Notes under the pieces: generated by a model
The model's database searches: none
What the model saw: only the letters and a program-made list of their open reading frames with translations
What the model was told of the DNA's origin: nothing
Program-made: the position numbers and the translations under genes
Assembly (NCBI GenBank): GCA_001771235.1
Contig: METF01000030.1
Location: 2,839 to 16,171 of the forward strand
DNA: 13,333 nucleotides
Direction: 5' to 3'
Source: Candidatus Zhuqueibacterota bacterium RBG_16_48_16
GTDB lineage: Bacteria; Zhuqueibacterota; Zhuqueibacteria; Residuimicrobiales; Sediminimicrobiaceae
Shown here: positions 6,414 through 13,333 of the stretch, in pieces
Layout: each line of letters opens with the position of its first letter
How positions within the stretch are numbered: the stretch's first letter is position 1

Positions 6414-7562
6414 ATGATGAAGAGCCTGTTGAAAACAAAAATAGACATAATGCGCCGACGGCGCACATGGTCAGCCGTATTGATGCTGGTTTTCATTTTT
6501 TCCTTTGTTCAATTCCACCTCATGGCCGCAACGAGGATTAAGGATTTGGTGGACATCAAAGGACTGAACGATCAACAGCTCATTGGCTACAGCCTTGTCG
6601 TTGGGCTGGATGGCAGCGGGGATTCCAGGCGTGCGGCAATGACCGTTCAGGCCGTACAAAATATGATGGTCAATTTTGGCATCAACGTGCCGAACAATAA
6701 TTTTTCACTGCAAAACGTTGCATCCGTGATGGTCACGGCTGCGGTATCGCCTTTTGCAAAGGAGGGAAGCCAGGCGGATGTTGTCGTGTCTTCCATCGGC
6801 GATGCCAAAAGCCTGGAGGGAGGTACGTTGCTGATGACGCCGCTGACAGGCAAGGATAACCAGGTTTATGGCCGTGCACAAGGCCCGCTAAGTATCGGCG
6901 GATTTAACATTGAAACAGTGAGTGGAGAAAAATATCGCAAAAATTTTGCGCTTGTGGGACGAGTCCCTCAAGGTGCTGTGATAGAGCGACCGCTGCCAAA
7001 TAATTTTACCGGCGGCGGCAACATCGAGCTGCTGCTCCGTGAACCCGATTTCACTTCGGCTGTGAGGATCGCCGAAACGATCAACACGGAATTCGGAAAT
7101 TCCATGGCAAAAGCAAATGATGCTGGCAGCGTATTCATCGAGCTGCCCGATCCTGAAGCTTATGTGACGACGATTGCGAGACTGGAGCTATTGGAAGTGG
7201 ATGCAGACCAGGAAGCCCGTGTAGTGATTAACGAAAGAACCGGAACCGTAGTAGTTGGCCAGCATGTTCAGCTTTCGCCGGCAGCGGTCGCTCATGGTAA
7301 TTTGACAATCAGGGTGAGCTCTGTCCCTTATGTTTCTCAACCGCCGGCATTCTCCGGCGGCACGACGGTTGTCGTGCCACAAACATCAACGGAAGTGAAT
7401 GAGGATATGGGCGGCAACGTGGCTGTTTTTCAAAATATGGCCAATGTCGAGGACCTGGCCTCGATGTTGAACGGCCTGAACGTTTCTCCCCGTGATATTA
7501 TTGCCATTTTCCAGGCGCTGAAAAGTGCCGGCGCATTGCAGGCAAGATTAGTGATCATGTAA
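6414..7562 (+). CDS. flgI: Flagellar P-ring protein FlgI
   Basis: The periplasmic P-ring subunit that surrounds the rod in the peptidoglycan layer. It has 382 aa against 365 in E. coli. The mature protein begins near ATRIKDLVDIKGLNDQQLIG, followed by the signature YSLVVGLDGSGDS, and is recognisable along its full length to the C-terminal ISPRDIIAIFQALKSAGAL-type motif (here VSPRDIIAIFQALKSAGAL). The start is uncertain: ATG 6414 has only a distant GGA motif. ATG 6450 (residue 13) would give a classic signal peptide with RRRR, a hydrophobic core, and cleavage after LMA. It is separated from flgH by repeats and from flgJ by 34 bp. Confidence 0.95.
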   Translation: MMKSLLKTKIDIMRRRRTWSAVLMLVFIFSFVQFHLMAATRIKDLVDIKGLNDQQLIGYSLVVGLDGSGDSRRAAMTVQAVQNMMVNFGINVPNNNFSLQNVASVMVTAAVSPFAKEGSQADVVVSSIGDAKSLEGGTLLMTPLTGKDNQVYGRAQGPLSIGGFNIETVSGEKYRKNFALVGRVPQGAVIERPLPNNFTGGGNIELLLREPDFTSAVRIAETINTEFGNSMAKANDAGSVFIELPDPEAYVTTIARLELLEVDADQEARVVINERTGTVVVGQHVQLSPAAVAHGNLTIRVSSVPYVSQPPAFSGGTTVVVPQTSTEVNEDMGGNVAVFQNMANVEDLASMLNGLNVSPRDIIAIFQALKSAGALQARLVIM

Positions 7563-7596
7563 TCCGCTACAAACCCAAAGCATGTAAGATCGGGAA

Positions 7597-8406
7597 ATGA
7601 GTATTTCGAACATCGACAATAACACAAAACCGATAGCGCTCGATTCAAACGATGCCAGCAAACAAAAAGAGCTGCAGCAATTGAAAAAAGCGTGTGCTGA
7701 TTTCGAATCCATTTTTATCGCCAAAGTTTTGCGCTCGATGCGGAATTCATTGGACGAAACCTCTCTTTTCGGCAACGGCTTTGGCAGCGATATTTATAGT
7801 GGACTTTTTGAAGCCAAGCTCTCGGAAAAAATTGCACAAGGCGATGGAATCGGCATCGGCCAGGTGCTTTTTAAAACACTGGCAGAAAGACTCAATGCCT
7901 CCCAAAGTGCCGATCAGCCTGCAGCGCCCATATCCCTCAACAACATCTACAAAAAACCTCAGGTAGAAAAACAACAGACGTTATATGGGAGAATCAGCGC
8001 CTTTCACGAAATAATCCAAAAAGCCGCGGAAGAGTTCGAATTGCCTTTGCATGTGATTTACGGCGTCATCGCCCAGGAGTCCGGCGGCGATCCCGAGGTC
8101 GTATCGAAAGCCGGGGCCAAGGGACTTATGCAGTTGATGGATCAAACGGCAGACGAGCTGGGCGTGGAAGATTCTTTCGATCCGCAGCAGAATATTATCG
8201 CCGGCGCTCGTTACCTGCGCCAGCAGCTCGATGATTTCGACAACGATCTCAAGCTGGCATTGGCAGCTTATAATGCCGGGCCAGGGAACGTAAGAAAGTA
8301 CAACGGTATTCCGCCATTCAAAGAGACGCAGGACTATGTAACAAAAGTGGTAAGCTTTTCCAGGAAATTTTCCGGCGTTTTGAATGAAAAGCCGATTGAA
8401 ATATAA
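7597..8406 (+). CDS. flgJ: FlgJ: rod-binding domain fused to an SLT lytic transglycosylase domain
   Basis: A rod-capping protein that also opens the peptidoglycan for the growing rod. It has 269 aa. Residues about 27-95 are the FlgJ rod-binding domain (LKKACADFESIFIAKVLRSM, then the DIYSGLFEAKLSEKIAQ stretch). A linker of about 35 residues rich in Q, A and P follows. Residues about 133-255 form a family-1 lytic transglycosylase domain: catalytic Glu161 in IAQESGGDP, then GAKGLMQLM, NIIAGARYL, ALAAYNAGPGNV and ETQDYV. Enteric FlgJ has an unrelated GH73-type glucosaminidase at this place. All usual SLT motifs are intact, so it should be active. No signal peptide is seen, as expected for a type III export substrate. 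The flgN start lies 13 bp downstream. Confidence 0.93.
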   Translation: MSISNIDNNTKPIALDSNDASKQKELQQLKKACADFESIFIAKVLRSMRNSLDETSLFGNGFGSDIYSGLFEAKLSEKIAQGDGIGIGQVLFKTLAERLNASQSADQPAAPISLNNIYKKPQVEKQQTLYGRISAFHEIIQKAAEEFELPLHVIYGVIAQESGGDPEVVSKAGAKGLMQLMDQTADELGVEDSFDPQQNIIAGARYLRQQLDDFDNDLKLALAAYNAGPGNVRKYNGIPPFKETQDYVTKVVSFSRKFSGVLNEKPIEI

Positions 8407-8419
8407 AAGGTGCCAGAGC

Positions 8420-8956
8420 ATGATGATGACTGCAGCGACGAAAAGCCAGGAAGAATTGGACGATAAATGGGTTGAGGAATTGATTGCCATGACCGAGGCG
8501 GAGGTCTTTTCCTATCGAACCTATCTGAATGTGCTGGAGGCTCAGCAGACAGCATTGTTCGACCGTGATGTTCTGCGGTTGAGCGAGTGCAGCCGCCAGG
8601 CCGAAAAAATGATCGTCGAAGTAAAAAAGGCATCGGCAGCGCGACAGGAGAAATTGCTTGAATTGCCGGTCCCTGCGCGTTCCTGCCAGGAGCTGGTTTC
8701 TTTGCAGCACATCATTCCGCTGGTGAGACAGAATTATGCCATTCGGCTCAACAGCTTGCGGGAAGAGCTGATCGAGGTGCTCGGTAAAATTACTATGTCC
8801 AATAAGACGACCCTTCATCTGCTTCAGCGGTCGCTGAATTTTGTGAACAAAAACATACAAATACTTTACCAGGAAATTGAAACAAAGGATGCTTATGATG
8901 TGCAGGGAAAACATCAAATGCCGAAAAGAACATCGACCATTCTTAAAGTCGCATAA
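8420..8956 (+). CDS. flgN: FlgN-like export chaperone for FlgK and FlgL
   Basis: A cytoplasmic chaperone expected to bind the C-termini of FlgK and FlgL and hand them to the export gate. I start it at ATG 8420 (178 aa), 7 nt after AAAGGTG. An upstream in-frame ATG at 8384 lies inside flgJ and is less likely. The protein is mostly helical and charged, with no signal peptide or membrane segment. The pattern EELIAMTEAEVFSYRTYLNV...LEAQQTALFDRDV near the N-terminus and LLQRSLNFVNKNIQILYQEI near the C-terminus fit the FlgN/FlgK chaperone family. Its place directly before flgK, with 13-bp gaps on both sides, supports the call. No flgM-like gene accompanies it, although flgM often does. Confidence 0.8.
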   Translation: MMMTAATKSQEELDDKWVEELIAMTEAEVFSYRTYLNVLEAQQTALFDRDVLRLSECSRQAEKMIVEVKKASAARQEKLLELPVPARSCQELVSLQHIIPLVRQNYAIRLNSLREELIEVLGKITMSNKTTLHLLQRSLNFVNKNIQILYQEIETKDAYDVQGKHQMPKRTSTILKVA

Positions 8957-8969
8957 AGACAGGTAGATT

Positions 8970-10427
8970 ATGCCCGGAATTCGTGGAACATTAGAGATAG
9001 CTCGCCGCGCATTGTTCGCCCAACAGACGGCCCTGGAGGTCGCCAGCAATAATATCGCCAATGCGAACACGGAAGGCTATTCCCGCCAGCGAGTCGTGAT
9101 GGAGGCGAGCAAGCCAATTACAGTCGGCACACTTTCCCTCGGCTCAGGCGTCACTGTCGAGCGAATCGATCGAATTCGTGATTCGTTCGTCGAGTCGCAA
9201 TTGCGAGCTGAACAGCAAAGTCTCAGCAATTATGAGACACTGGAGGCGAAATACAGCCAATTGGAAGCCATCGTCAACGAGCCTTCCGAAATGGGACTGG
9301 CATCCCTGATGGATAAGTTCTTTGATTCCTGGCAGCAATTGGCAAACGATCCGCAAAGCCTGACCATGCGTGAAAATGTGAGCCAGAGCGCAACAGCCAT
9401 GACCGGTCGTTTTAATACGCTCAGCAATCAGCTCACCGATATGAGCGAGGATATTTTTAAAGAGTTCAACGCTCAGGTCAACGCTTTTAACTCGATCGCC
9501 AAGCAAATCGCAATTTTAAATGGACAGTTGCTGGGAAGCGGCGAAGGCTCGGTGCAATCGGCCCAACTGCTGGATCGCCGGGATACGCTGCTAATGCAAA
9601 TGAATGAAATCGCCGATGTCAGAATTACACAAAATGAGAGAGGCCAGATCAAGCTGAGTCTTGGTGGAAAGGTCTTTCTGGATAACACGGATTTGATCAA
9701 GCTGTCGGCTTCTTCGGGGACTTCCGACATCCGCCAGCTCAAGTGGGAGGACAATTCATCCGGAGCCGTGATTGGCAATGGCAAGCTGGCCGCCCTGGCG
9801 GAGTTTAGAGAAACCGTTCTCCCTGGTTACCAGGGTCGATTGGATAAACTCGCTCTCAGCATAGCCGTAGCGGTGAATGAGCTGCATAGTCAGGGCTTCG
9901 GGCTGGATGGTGGCACCAATGTCGCTTTCTTTTCGGATTCGACGGTTGACGCCGCTTCCATCTCGGTAAGTAGTGTTATATTGTCCGACAAAGAAAAGAT
10001 CGCCGCCTCGATGGATGGAAACATGGGAGACGGCAGCCTGGCGCTGCAAATAAGCCAGCTTCAGGACAAGAATGTGGTTCTTGAAGAAACCGCATCGAAC
10101 GATGCCATTATCGCCAATGAGGGAATCGATGGCGTCGTCAGGCAGATATTGAATGGCACCGCCGCATATAGCTCGGTGATGTCTTTTAATACATATTATG
10201 CAGAGCTTGTCTCTTCGGTTGGGCGGGAGAAGGTTGGAATTGGGACGTATAAGGAGGGACAAGCTCTTTTTGTCAACCAGTTAAAATCGCAACAAGAGTC
10301 CGTTTCGGGTGTGTCGCTCGATGAGGAAATGACCAACCTGATCAAGTATCAGCGCGCCTATCAGGCGGCAGCGAGAGTCATTGACCTGGCAGACCAATTA
10401 GCGGAAACAGTCCTGAACATGGTATAA
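8970..10427 (+). CDS. flgK: Hook-filament junction protein FlgK (HAP1)
   Basis: The first junction protein between hook and filament. It has 485 aa against 547 in E. coli, shortened in the variable middle. The N-terminal axial motif is conserved (TLEIARRALFAQQTALEVAS, then NNIANANTEGYSRQRV). The FlgK-type continuation VERIDRIRDSFVESQLRAEQ follows at 55-74. The C-terminal helix VSLDEEMTNLIKYQRAYQAA and the ending LADQLAETVLNMV are standard. The hydrophobic C-terminal helix is the expected FlgN-binding site. The following gap to flgL is 289 bp and is filled with repeats. Confidence 0.96.
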   Translation: MPGIRGTLEIARRALFAQQTALEVASNNIANANTEGYSRQRVVMEASKPITVGTLSLGSGVTVERIDRIRDSFVESQLRAEQQSLSNYETLEAKYSQLEAIVNEPSEMGLASLMDKFFDSWQQLANDPQSLTMRENVSQSATAMTGRFNTLSNQLTDMSEDIFKEFNAQVNAFNSIAKQIAILNGQLLGSGEGSVQSAQLLDRRDTLLMQMNEIADVRITQNERGQIKLSLGGKVFLDNTDLIKLSASSGTSDIRQLKWEDNSSGAVIGNGKLAALAEFRETVLPGYQGRLDKLALSIAVAVNELHSQGFGLDGGTNVAFFSDSTVDAASISVSSVILSDKEKIAASMDGNMGDGSLALQISQLQDKNVVLEETASNDAIIANEGIDGVVRQILNGTAAYSSVMSFNTYYAELVSSVGREKVGIGTYKEGQALFVNQLKSQQESVSGVSLDEEMTNLIKYQRAYQAAARVIDLADQLAETVLNMV

Positions 10428-10505
10428 AGGATGGAAAATCATACCATAAATATGAATGACCAGTTGAACAAGTGAGAAAAAACATTTGATAAAATATTAA
10501 GCAGT

Positions 10506-10566
10506 TCCCTCGCCCCTCCGGGGGAAGGGTTATAGCCTGCCCCGTGCTCGACACGGGGGTGAGGGG
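10506..10566. repeat. GC-rich palindromic repeat A in the flgK-flgL gap
   Basis: The outer arms CCCTCGCCCC and GGGGGTGAGGG are inverted copies with one mismatch. Inside lies a perfect 7-bp stem (CCCCGTG 10540-10546, loop CTCGA, CACGGGG 10552-10558), and a shorter CCCC/GGGG stem lies at about 10514-10524. It is much richer in GC than the flanking genes. It belongs to the widespread CCCTCACCC-type intergenic palindromes. The stems could reduce read-through from flgK to flgL. Confidence 0.6.
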
Positions 10567-10585
10567 AGATTTCAGCATGCTTGTT

Positions 10586-10624
10586 CACCCTCACCCTTGC
10601 CCTCTCGCTTGAAGGGAGAGGGGA
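10586..10624. repeat. GC-rich palindromic repeat B in the flgK-flgL gap
   Basis: CACCCTCACCC leads into a stem CCCTCTC (10600-10606) with GAGAGGG (10616-10622), loop of 9. It shares the CCCTC-CCC core with the neighbouring repeat A but is a separate unit. No T-run follows, so it is not a canonical terminator. Confidence 0.55.
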
Positions 10625-10654
10625 CTGATTTTCTCGGCTTTTTTGAATCTACAA

Positions 10655-10698
10655 CAGCCTGGCATGCAGGCATCTCCTCACCAATGAGTGAGGTTTCA
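10655..10698. repeat. Truncated, inverted copy of the 2803-2934 repeat, directly before flgL
   Basis: Read on the minus strand this segment gives AAACCTCACTCATTGGTGAG followed by GAGATGCCTGCATGCCAGGC. The left end of the element at 2803-2843 reads almost the same (ACCTCACTCAT, GGTG, GAGATGCCTGCAT), with one 2-nt insertion. Only about 44 bp of the 132-bp element is present. It ends about 8 nt before the AAGGAG ribosome site of flgL. Confidence 0.65.
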
Positions 10699-10716
10699 CG
10701 AACTAAGGAGTAATTA

Positions 10717-11835
10717 ATGCGCATTACGGAAAATGCCAACAGCGAAATGTTGTTAGCCAATCTGCACAGGGTGGGCGCCCGCCGGCTTGATTTGCTGCAA
10801 AAACTTTCCACCGGCAAAAGAGTGGCAAAGGCGTCTGACGATCCGGATGGAGTGCAACTGATTTTAAGCTACCAGAAAAATCTAAAGCAGACAGAGAGGT
10901 ACCTATCGAACGTCAGCGAGGCGAAAGTGTGGCTCAATGAAACGGAATTTGCCCTGACCAGCATTGGCGATCAGCTCAGCCAGGCAATCGAAAAAGCGCT
11001 GCGAGCGTCCAGCGACTCGATGGGCAGCGCGGAGAGGGACGCTATCGCCCAGGATATCCAATCCATCCTAGAGTCCGTTGCCCATGATGCAAATGGTAAG
11101 TCAGGGAATTATTACATTTTTGGCGGAACGAACGTTTCAGGTGCGCCATTCGAGCTTGGCAAAAGTGTTGAAGAGGAAACTTTTACCGCAAAGCCGGGCC
11201 AGGCCGTCGACCTGGATCATACGGATTTAGCCGACGCCGCCGTAACGGTCACCTCGACCGATGGCCTGACGACTTTTGTCGAGGGGGTTGATTTTGAAGT
11301 GGATCGCAGCAAAGGGAGAATTACCGCACTGTCCGGTGGCGGCATGGCCGACGGTACGGACTATTATGTTTCCTACGATACGAACTCCGCAACAGTGCTG
11401 AGCATCAATGAAAAAGGCACAAGCGGCGACGTTCAGCGCGAAATCTCGAAAGGGGAATTGATGAAAATCAATATATCCGGTGAGGATGTTTTTACCGATA
11501 ACGCCAATACTCTGCAAGCGCTCATCGATCTCAAGAATGCGCTTTTGCGGGATGATGGCAGCCAGATCCGGGCTTTGAATGCAGACTTGCGCAAAGCCCA
11601 TGACCAGGTTATTTATTTTACATCGCTGACAGGCATGAGATACGAGCGCCTGAGCGGTGTTGAAGATGAGCTGGAAAATGTGAAACTCAATATCATGAGC
11701 ATGAAATCCGAGGTCGAGGATGCCGATATGGCGGAGCTGGCCGTTGATTTTGAAAAAGAAGAAACTTTATATAATGCCATATTGAAAGCAGGTGCACGTG
11801 TCGTTCAGCAGAATTTGCTGGACTATTTGACTTGA
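10717..11835 (+). CDS. flgL: Hook-filament junction protein FlgL (HAP3)
   Basis: The second junction protein, related to flagellin, to which the filament attaches. It has 372 aa, longer than the 317 of E. coli. The start ATG follows AAGGAG by 6 nt. The N-terminal flagellin-like domain (RRLDLLQKLSTGKRVAKASD, then DPDGVQLILSYQ) and NYYIFGGTNVSGAPFEL (131-147) are typical. The C-terminal region carries ISGEDVFTDNANTLQALIDL and ends in LYNAILKAGARVVQQNLLDY. The additional length comes from an insertion at about 160-225 (TVTSTDGLTTFVEGVDFEVD, GRITALSGGGMADGTDYYVS), which looks like a surface beta-sandwich domain. The partner FlgK and chaperone FlgN are encoded just upstream. Confidence 0.94.
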   Translation: MRITENANSEMLLANLHRVGARRLDLLQKLSTGKRVAKASDDPDGVQLILSYQKNLKQTERYLSNVSEAKVWLNETEFALTSIGDQLSQAIEKALRASSDSMGSAERDAIAQDIQSILESVAHDANGKSGNYYIFGGTNVSGAPFELGKSVEEETFTAKPGQAVDLDHTDLADAAVTVTSTDGLTTFVEGVDFEVDRSKGRITALSGGGMADGTDYYVSYDTNSATVLSINEKGTSGDVQREISKGELMKINISGEDVFTDNANTLQALIDLKNALLRDDGSQIRALNADLRKAHDQVIYFTSLTGMRYERLSGVEDELENVKLNIMSMKSEVEDADMAELAVDFEKEETLYNAILKAGARVVQQNLLDYLT

Positions 11836-11992
11836 TCCCGTCTCCGAATGTGAAGCAACCCAATCATCATTCTCCGCTTGATGATAAGTTATCCGCTTTT
11901 TACATCTTTTTGTGCAGAGCACCCATTTAATCCTGCAAGAAAATAATTAAAACAATCAAATAACATTCCACTCTTCAGAAGAGGTCAGACGC

Positions 11993-12442
11993 ATGATAAC
12001 AACGAGTTGCGATGCGCGAAGAAAACTGTTATCGCCGGTCCTGGGGGAGGTCTCTTTTCGCGAAAATGAAATCATTCTATTTCCGGAAGGCCTGATCGGA
12101 TTTGAGGAACATACCGGTTTTCTAATGGTCGATGTGAGAGGATTCGAGCCGATCCAATGGATAATGAGTGTCGACGATCCGGCGATCTCGCTGCCGGTTA
12201 TCAATCCGTTCTTGATTCATCAGCAGTACGATCCTCAGCCAACCCGCGATGAAATCTTGTGCATCGGACTGGAAGGCATCAGGCAGGCCAGGCTTTACAC
12301 GGTGGTAACTGTTTCCGATGAGTCGTCCCAGGTGAGCATTAATTTGCGTGGACCGATCCTTATCAATGACGTGAGAAAACTTGGAAAGCAGGTGGTGCTC
12401 ATCCATAGTGATTATTCATTAAAATATCCGATCAATTTATAA
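11993..12442 (+). CDS. fliW: FliW, flagellar assembly factor and CsrA antagonist
   Basis: A small cytoplasmic protein that in Bacillus binds flagellin or CsrA alternately, so that free flagellin releases FliW's hold and frees or blocks CsrA accordingly. It has 149 aa. AGAGG precedes the ATG by about 10 nt. Family features seen are GEVSFRENEIILFPEGLIGF (19-38), DPAISLPVINPF and the C-terminal SINLRGPILINDVRKLGKQV with IHSDYSLKYPI. It is followed 24 bp later by csrA, the classic pairing. The 157-bp gap before it holds a weak 7-bp stem at 11863-11885, but no promoter that I can assign. Confidence 0.9.
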   Translation: MITTSCDARRKLLSPVLGEVSFRENEIILFPEGLIGFEEHTGFLMVDVRGFEPIQWIMSVDDPAISLPVINPFLIHQQYDPQPTRDEILCIGLEGIRQARLYTVVTVSDESSQVSINLRGPILINDVRKLGKQVVLIHSDYSLKYPINL

Positions 12443-12466
12443 CAAACATACCTGAGAAAGTGCCCT

Positions 12467-12769
12467 ATGTTGATCTTGACAAGGAAATCGGGAGAAAGCG
12501 TTGCCATTGGCAACGATATAAATGTGACCATCCTGCGGGTAAATTGCAGGAAGGTGAGGATCGGTATCGAAGCACCCAGGCACGTCACCATTTTGAGAGA
12601 AGAGATTTATAAGAATATACGAGAAGAAAATATACAAGCCGTTCGCGACGGCATGCACTCGAAATTGAGCGCACTGGCACAACATTTCAAGTCACAGAAT
12701 AGCTCTTCCTGTAAAGAGCAGGTGGAAAATAGAGGTAGCAAAGATGAGGAAACAGATCATGAAAAATAG
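12467..12769 (+). CDS. csrA: CsrA, RNA-binding translational regulator with a long C-terminal tail
   Basis: A dimeric RNA-binding protein that blocks translation at GGA sites. It typically targets flagellin and metabolic mRNAs, and here it is controlled by the neighbouring FliW. Residues 1-50 are canonical: [15 protein letters not shown] with Arg6, then [19 protein letters not shown] with the second RNA-contact Arg. The protein has 100 aa against about 61 in E. coli. The additional 40 or so residues (from about 60 on) are charged and polar (Gln, Ser, Glu, Lys, one Cys) and look disordered. The last 26 bases overlap the start of the next frame if that gene starts at 12744. The ribosome site is weak. 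Confidence 0.93.
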   Translation: MLILTRKSGESVAIGNDINVTILRVNCRKVRIGIEAPRHVTILREEIYKNIREENIQAVRDGMHSKLSALAQHFKSQNSSSCKEQVENRGSKDEETDHEK

Positions 12770-13333
12770 AAATAACGGTAACGGTAAAAAACTGTCCGGG
12801 AGAAACGGAACTTCCGGATTTCAAGTAAGTCCTGAGCTGGCGAAAGTGAACGCGCTGATCGAAACGAACAAGCTCGAAAAAGCACTTGATGCCTTGCAGA
12901 GAATGCTCGCTTCCGGCAAGACGGAAAACGGCATGGCTCGATGCCAGGTCGGGGTCATTTACGCAAAAAGAGGAGACCTGGCGGAAGCGGAGAAAGCCTT
13001 TCTAGCCGCTTTGGAGGAGAATGCCGATTTGCCCGAAGCTTTTTTCAACCTCGGCTACCTTTATCAACAAAAGGAAGATTACGAAAAAGCCCTGGTTTGC
13101 TATAAAGAAACGTTGAACCAACTGGGCGCTGATGCCGAAGTTTTTGAGCTGATGGGTGATTGTTGTATTGCCATAGCCAATCCTACGGATGCCCGCGCTT
13201 TTTACGATGCCGCCGTCAAAATGAATCCCGTTTCTCTGAATGCCGCGGCAAGCCTGGCGACGATTTATTTTAATCAAGGCCAAAAAAATGAAGCCAAAGA
13301 GGTATTGCGATTAGCCCTGGTGTCGCATCCCAA
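12744..13333 (+). CDS. TPR-repeat protein (partial, runs off the right edge)
   Basis: 196 residues are visible and the frame stays open to the end of the window. Two starts are possible: ATG 12744, with GAGGT 8 nt before it, or ATG 12759, with GAGGA 8 nt before it. Both overlap the end of csrA, so translation is probably coupled. The first 30 residues are polar and basic ([14 protein letters not shown]). Then come about five helical repeats with the TPR pattern: [15 protein letters not shown] (about 44-58), then one from 65 ([20 protein letters not shown]), one from 98 ([20 protein letters not shown]), one from 132 ([20 protein letters not shown]) and one from 166 ([20 protein letters not shown]). 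No signal peptide. TPR proteins act as scaffolds. A link to CsrA/FliW or flagellar assembly is inferred only from position. Confidence 0.85.
   Translation, partial: MRKQIMKNRNNGNGKKLSGRNGTSGFQVSPELAKVNALIETNKLEKALDALQRMLASGKTENGMARCQVGVIYAKRGDLAEAEKAFLAALEENADLPEAFFNLGYLYQQKEDYEKALVCYKETLNQLGADAEVFELMGDCCIAIANPTDARAFYDAAVKMNPVSLNAAASLATIYFNQGQKNEAKEVLRLALVSHP

Noticed and set aside
8318..9070. 250-codon minus-strand frame across flgN
   Set aside because: It is a shadow of flgJ, flgN and flgK, which have strong family matches and ribosome sites.
11863..11900. Terminator after flgL (7-bp stem ATCATCA/TGATGAT)
   Set aside because: The stem is AT-rich, the loop is 9 nt, and the T-run starts about 10 nt after the stem. 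Too weak to call.

Overview
The window is a stretch of chromosome from a flagellated Gram-negative (diderm) bacterium. Genes for both the P ring (flgA, flgI) and the L ring (flgH) are present, so the flagellum crosses an outer membrane. The late part of the cluster (flgN, flgK, flgL, fliW, csrA) has an order better known from Bacillus-type genomes than from enterics. FlgJ carries a lytic transglycosylase domain instead of the enteric glucosaminidase domain. Together with the SLBB and GumC-like export proteins and several families of intergenic repeats, this points away from Enterobacteria. A deltaproteobacterial or FCB/Calditrichota-like lineage is my best guess, held at low confidence.

Layout. 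Positions 1-1697 hold two minus-strand genes of a polysaccharide synthesis and export operon: a short secreted SLBB protein, then a GumC/Wzz-type chain-length regulator cut by the window edge. Positions 1698-3132 are a divergent, AT-rich, gene-free region of about 1.4 kb. It holds several palindromes, a 130-bp repeat element with inverted ends, a terminator-like hairpin and a sigma-54-like promoter. From 3133 to the right edge all genes are on the plus strand: flgF, flgG, flgA, flgH, flgI, flgJ, flgN, flgK, flgL, fliW, csrA and the start of a TPR protein gene.

How the genes work together. FlgF and FlgG form the rod. FlgA helps build the P ring from FlgI, and FlgH makes the L ring. FlgJ caps the growing rod and opens the peptidoglycan. 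FlgN keeps FlgK and FlgL soluble and export-ready, and these two then form the hook-filament junction. FliW and CsrA form the partner-switch that couples flagellin level to flagellin mRNA translation. The flagellin gene itself, hook genes and flgM are not in the window.

The flagellar genes are mostly packed 9-39 bp apart, but the gaps flgH-flgI and flgK-flgL are opened to about 280 bp. Both are filled with palindromic interspersed repeats, and one of these repeat families also lies upstream of flgF. I see no convincing new defence or metabolic system. The most unusual content is the repeat elements inside the operon, the structured 1.4-kb spacer, the FlgJ-SLT fusion, the FlgL insertion, and the long C-terminal tail of CsrA.
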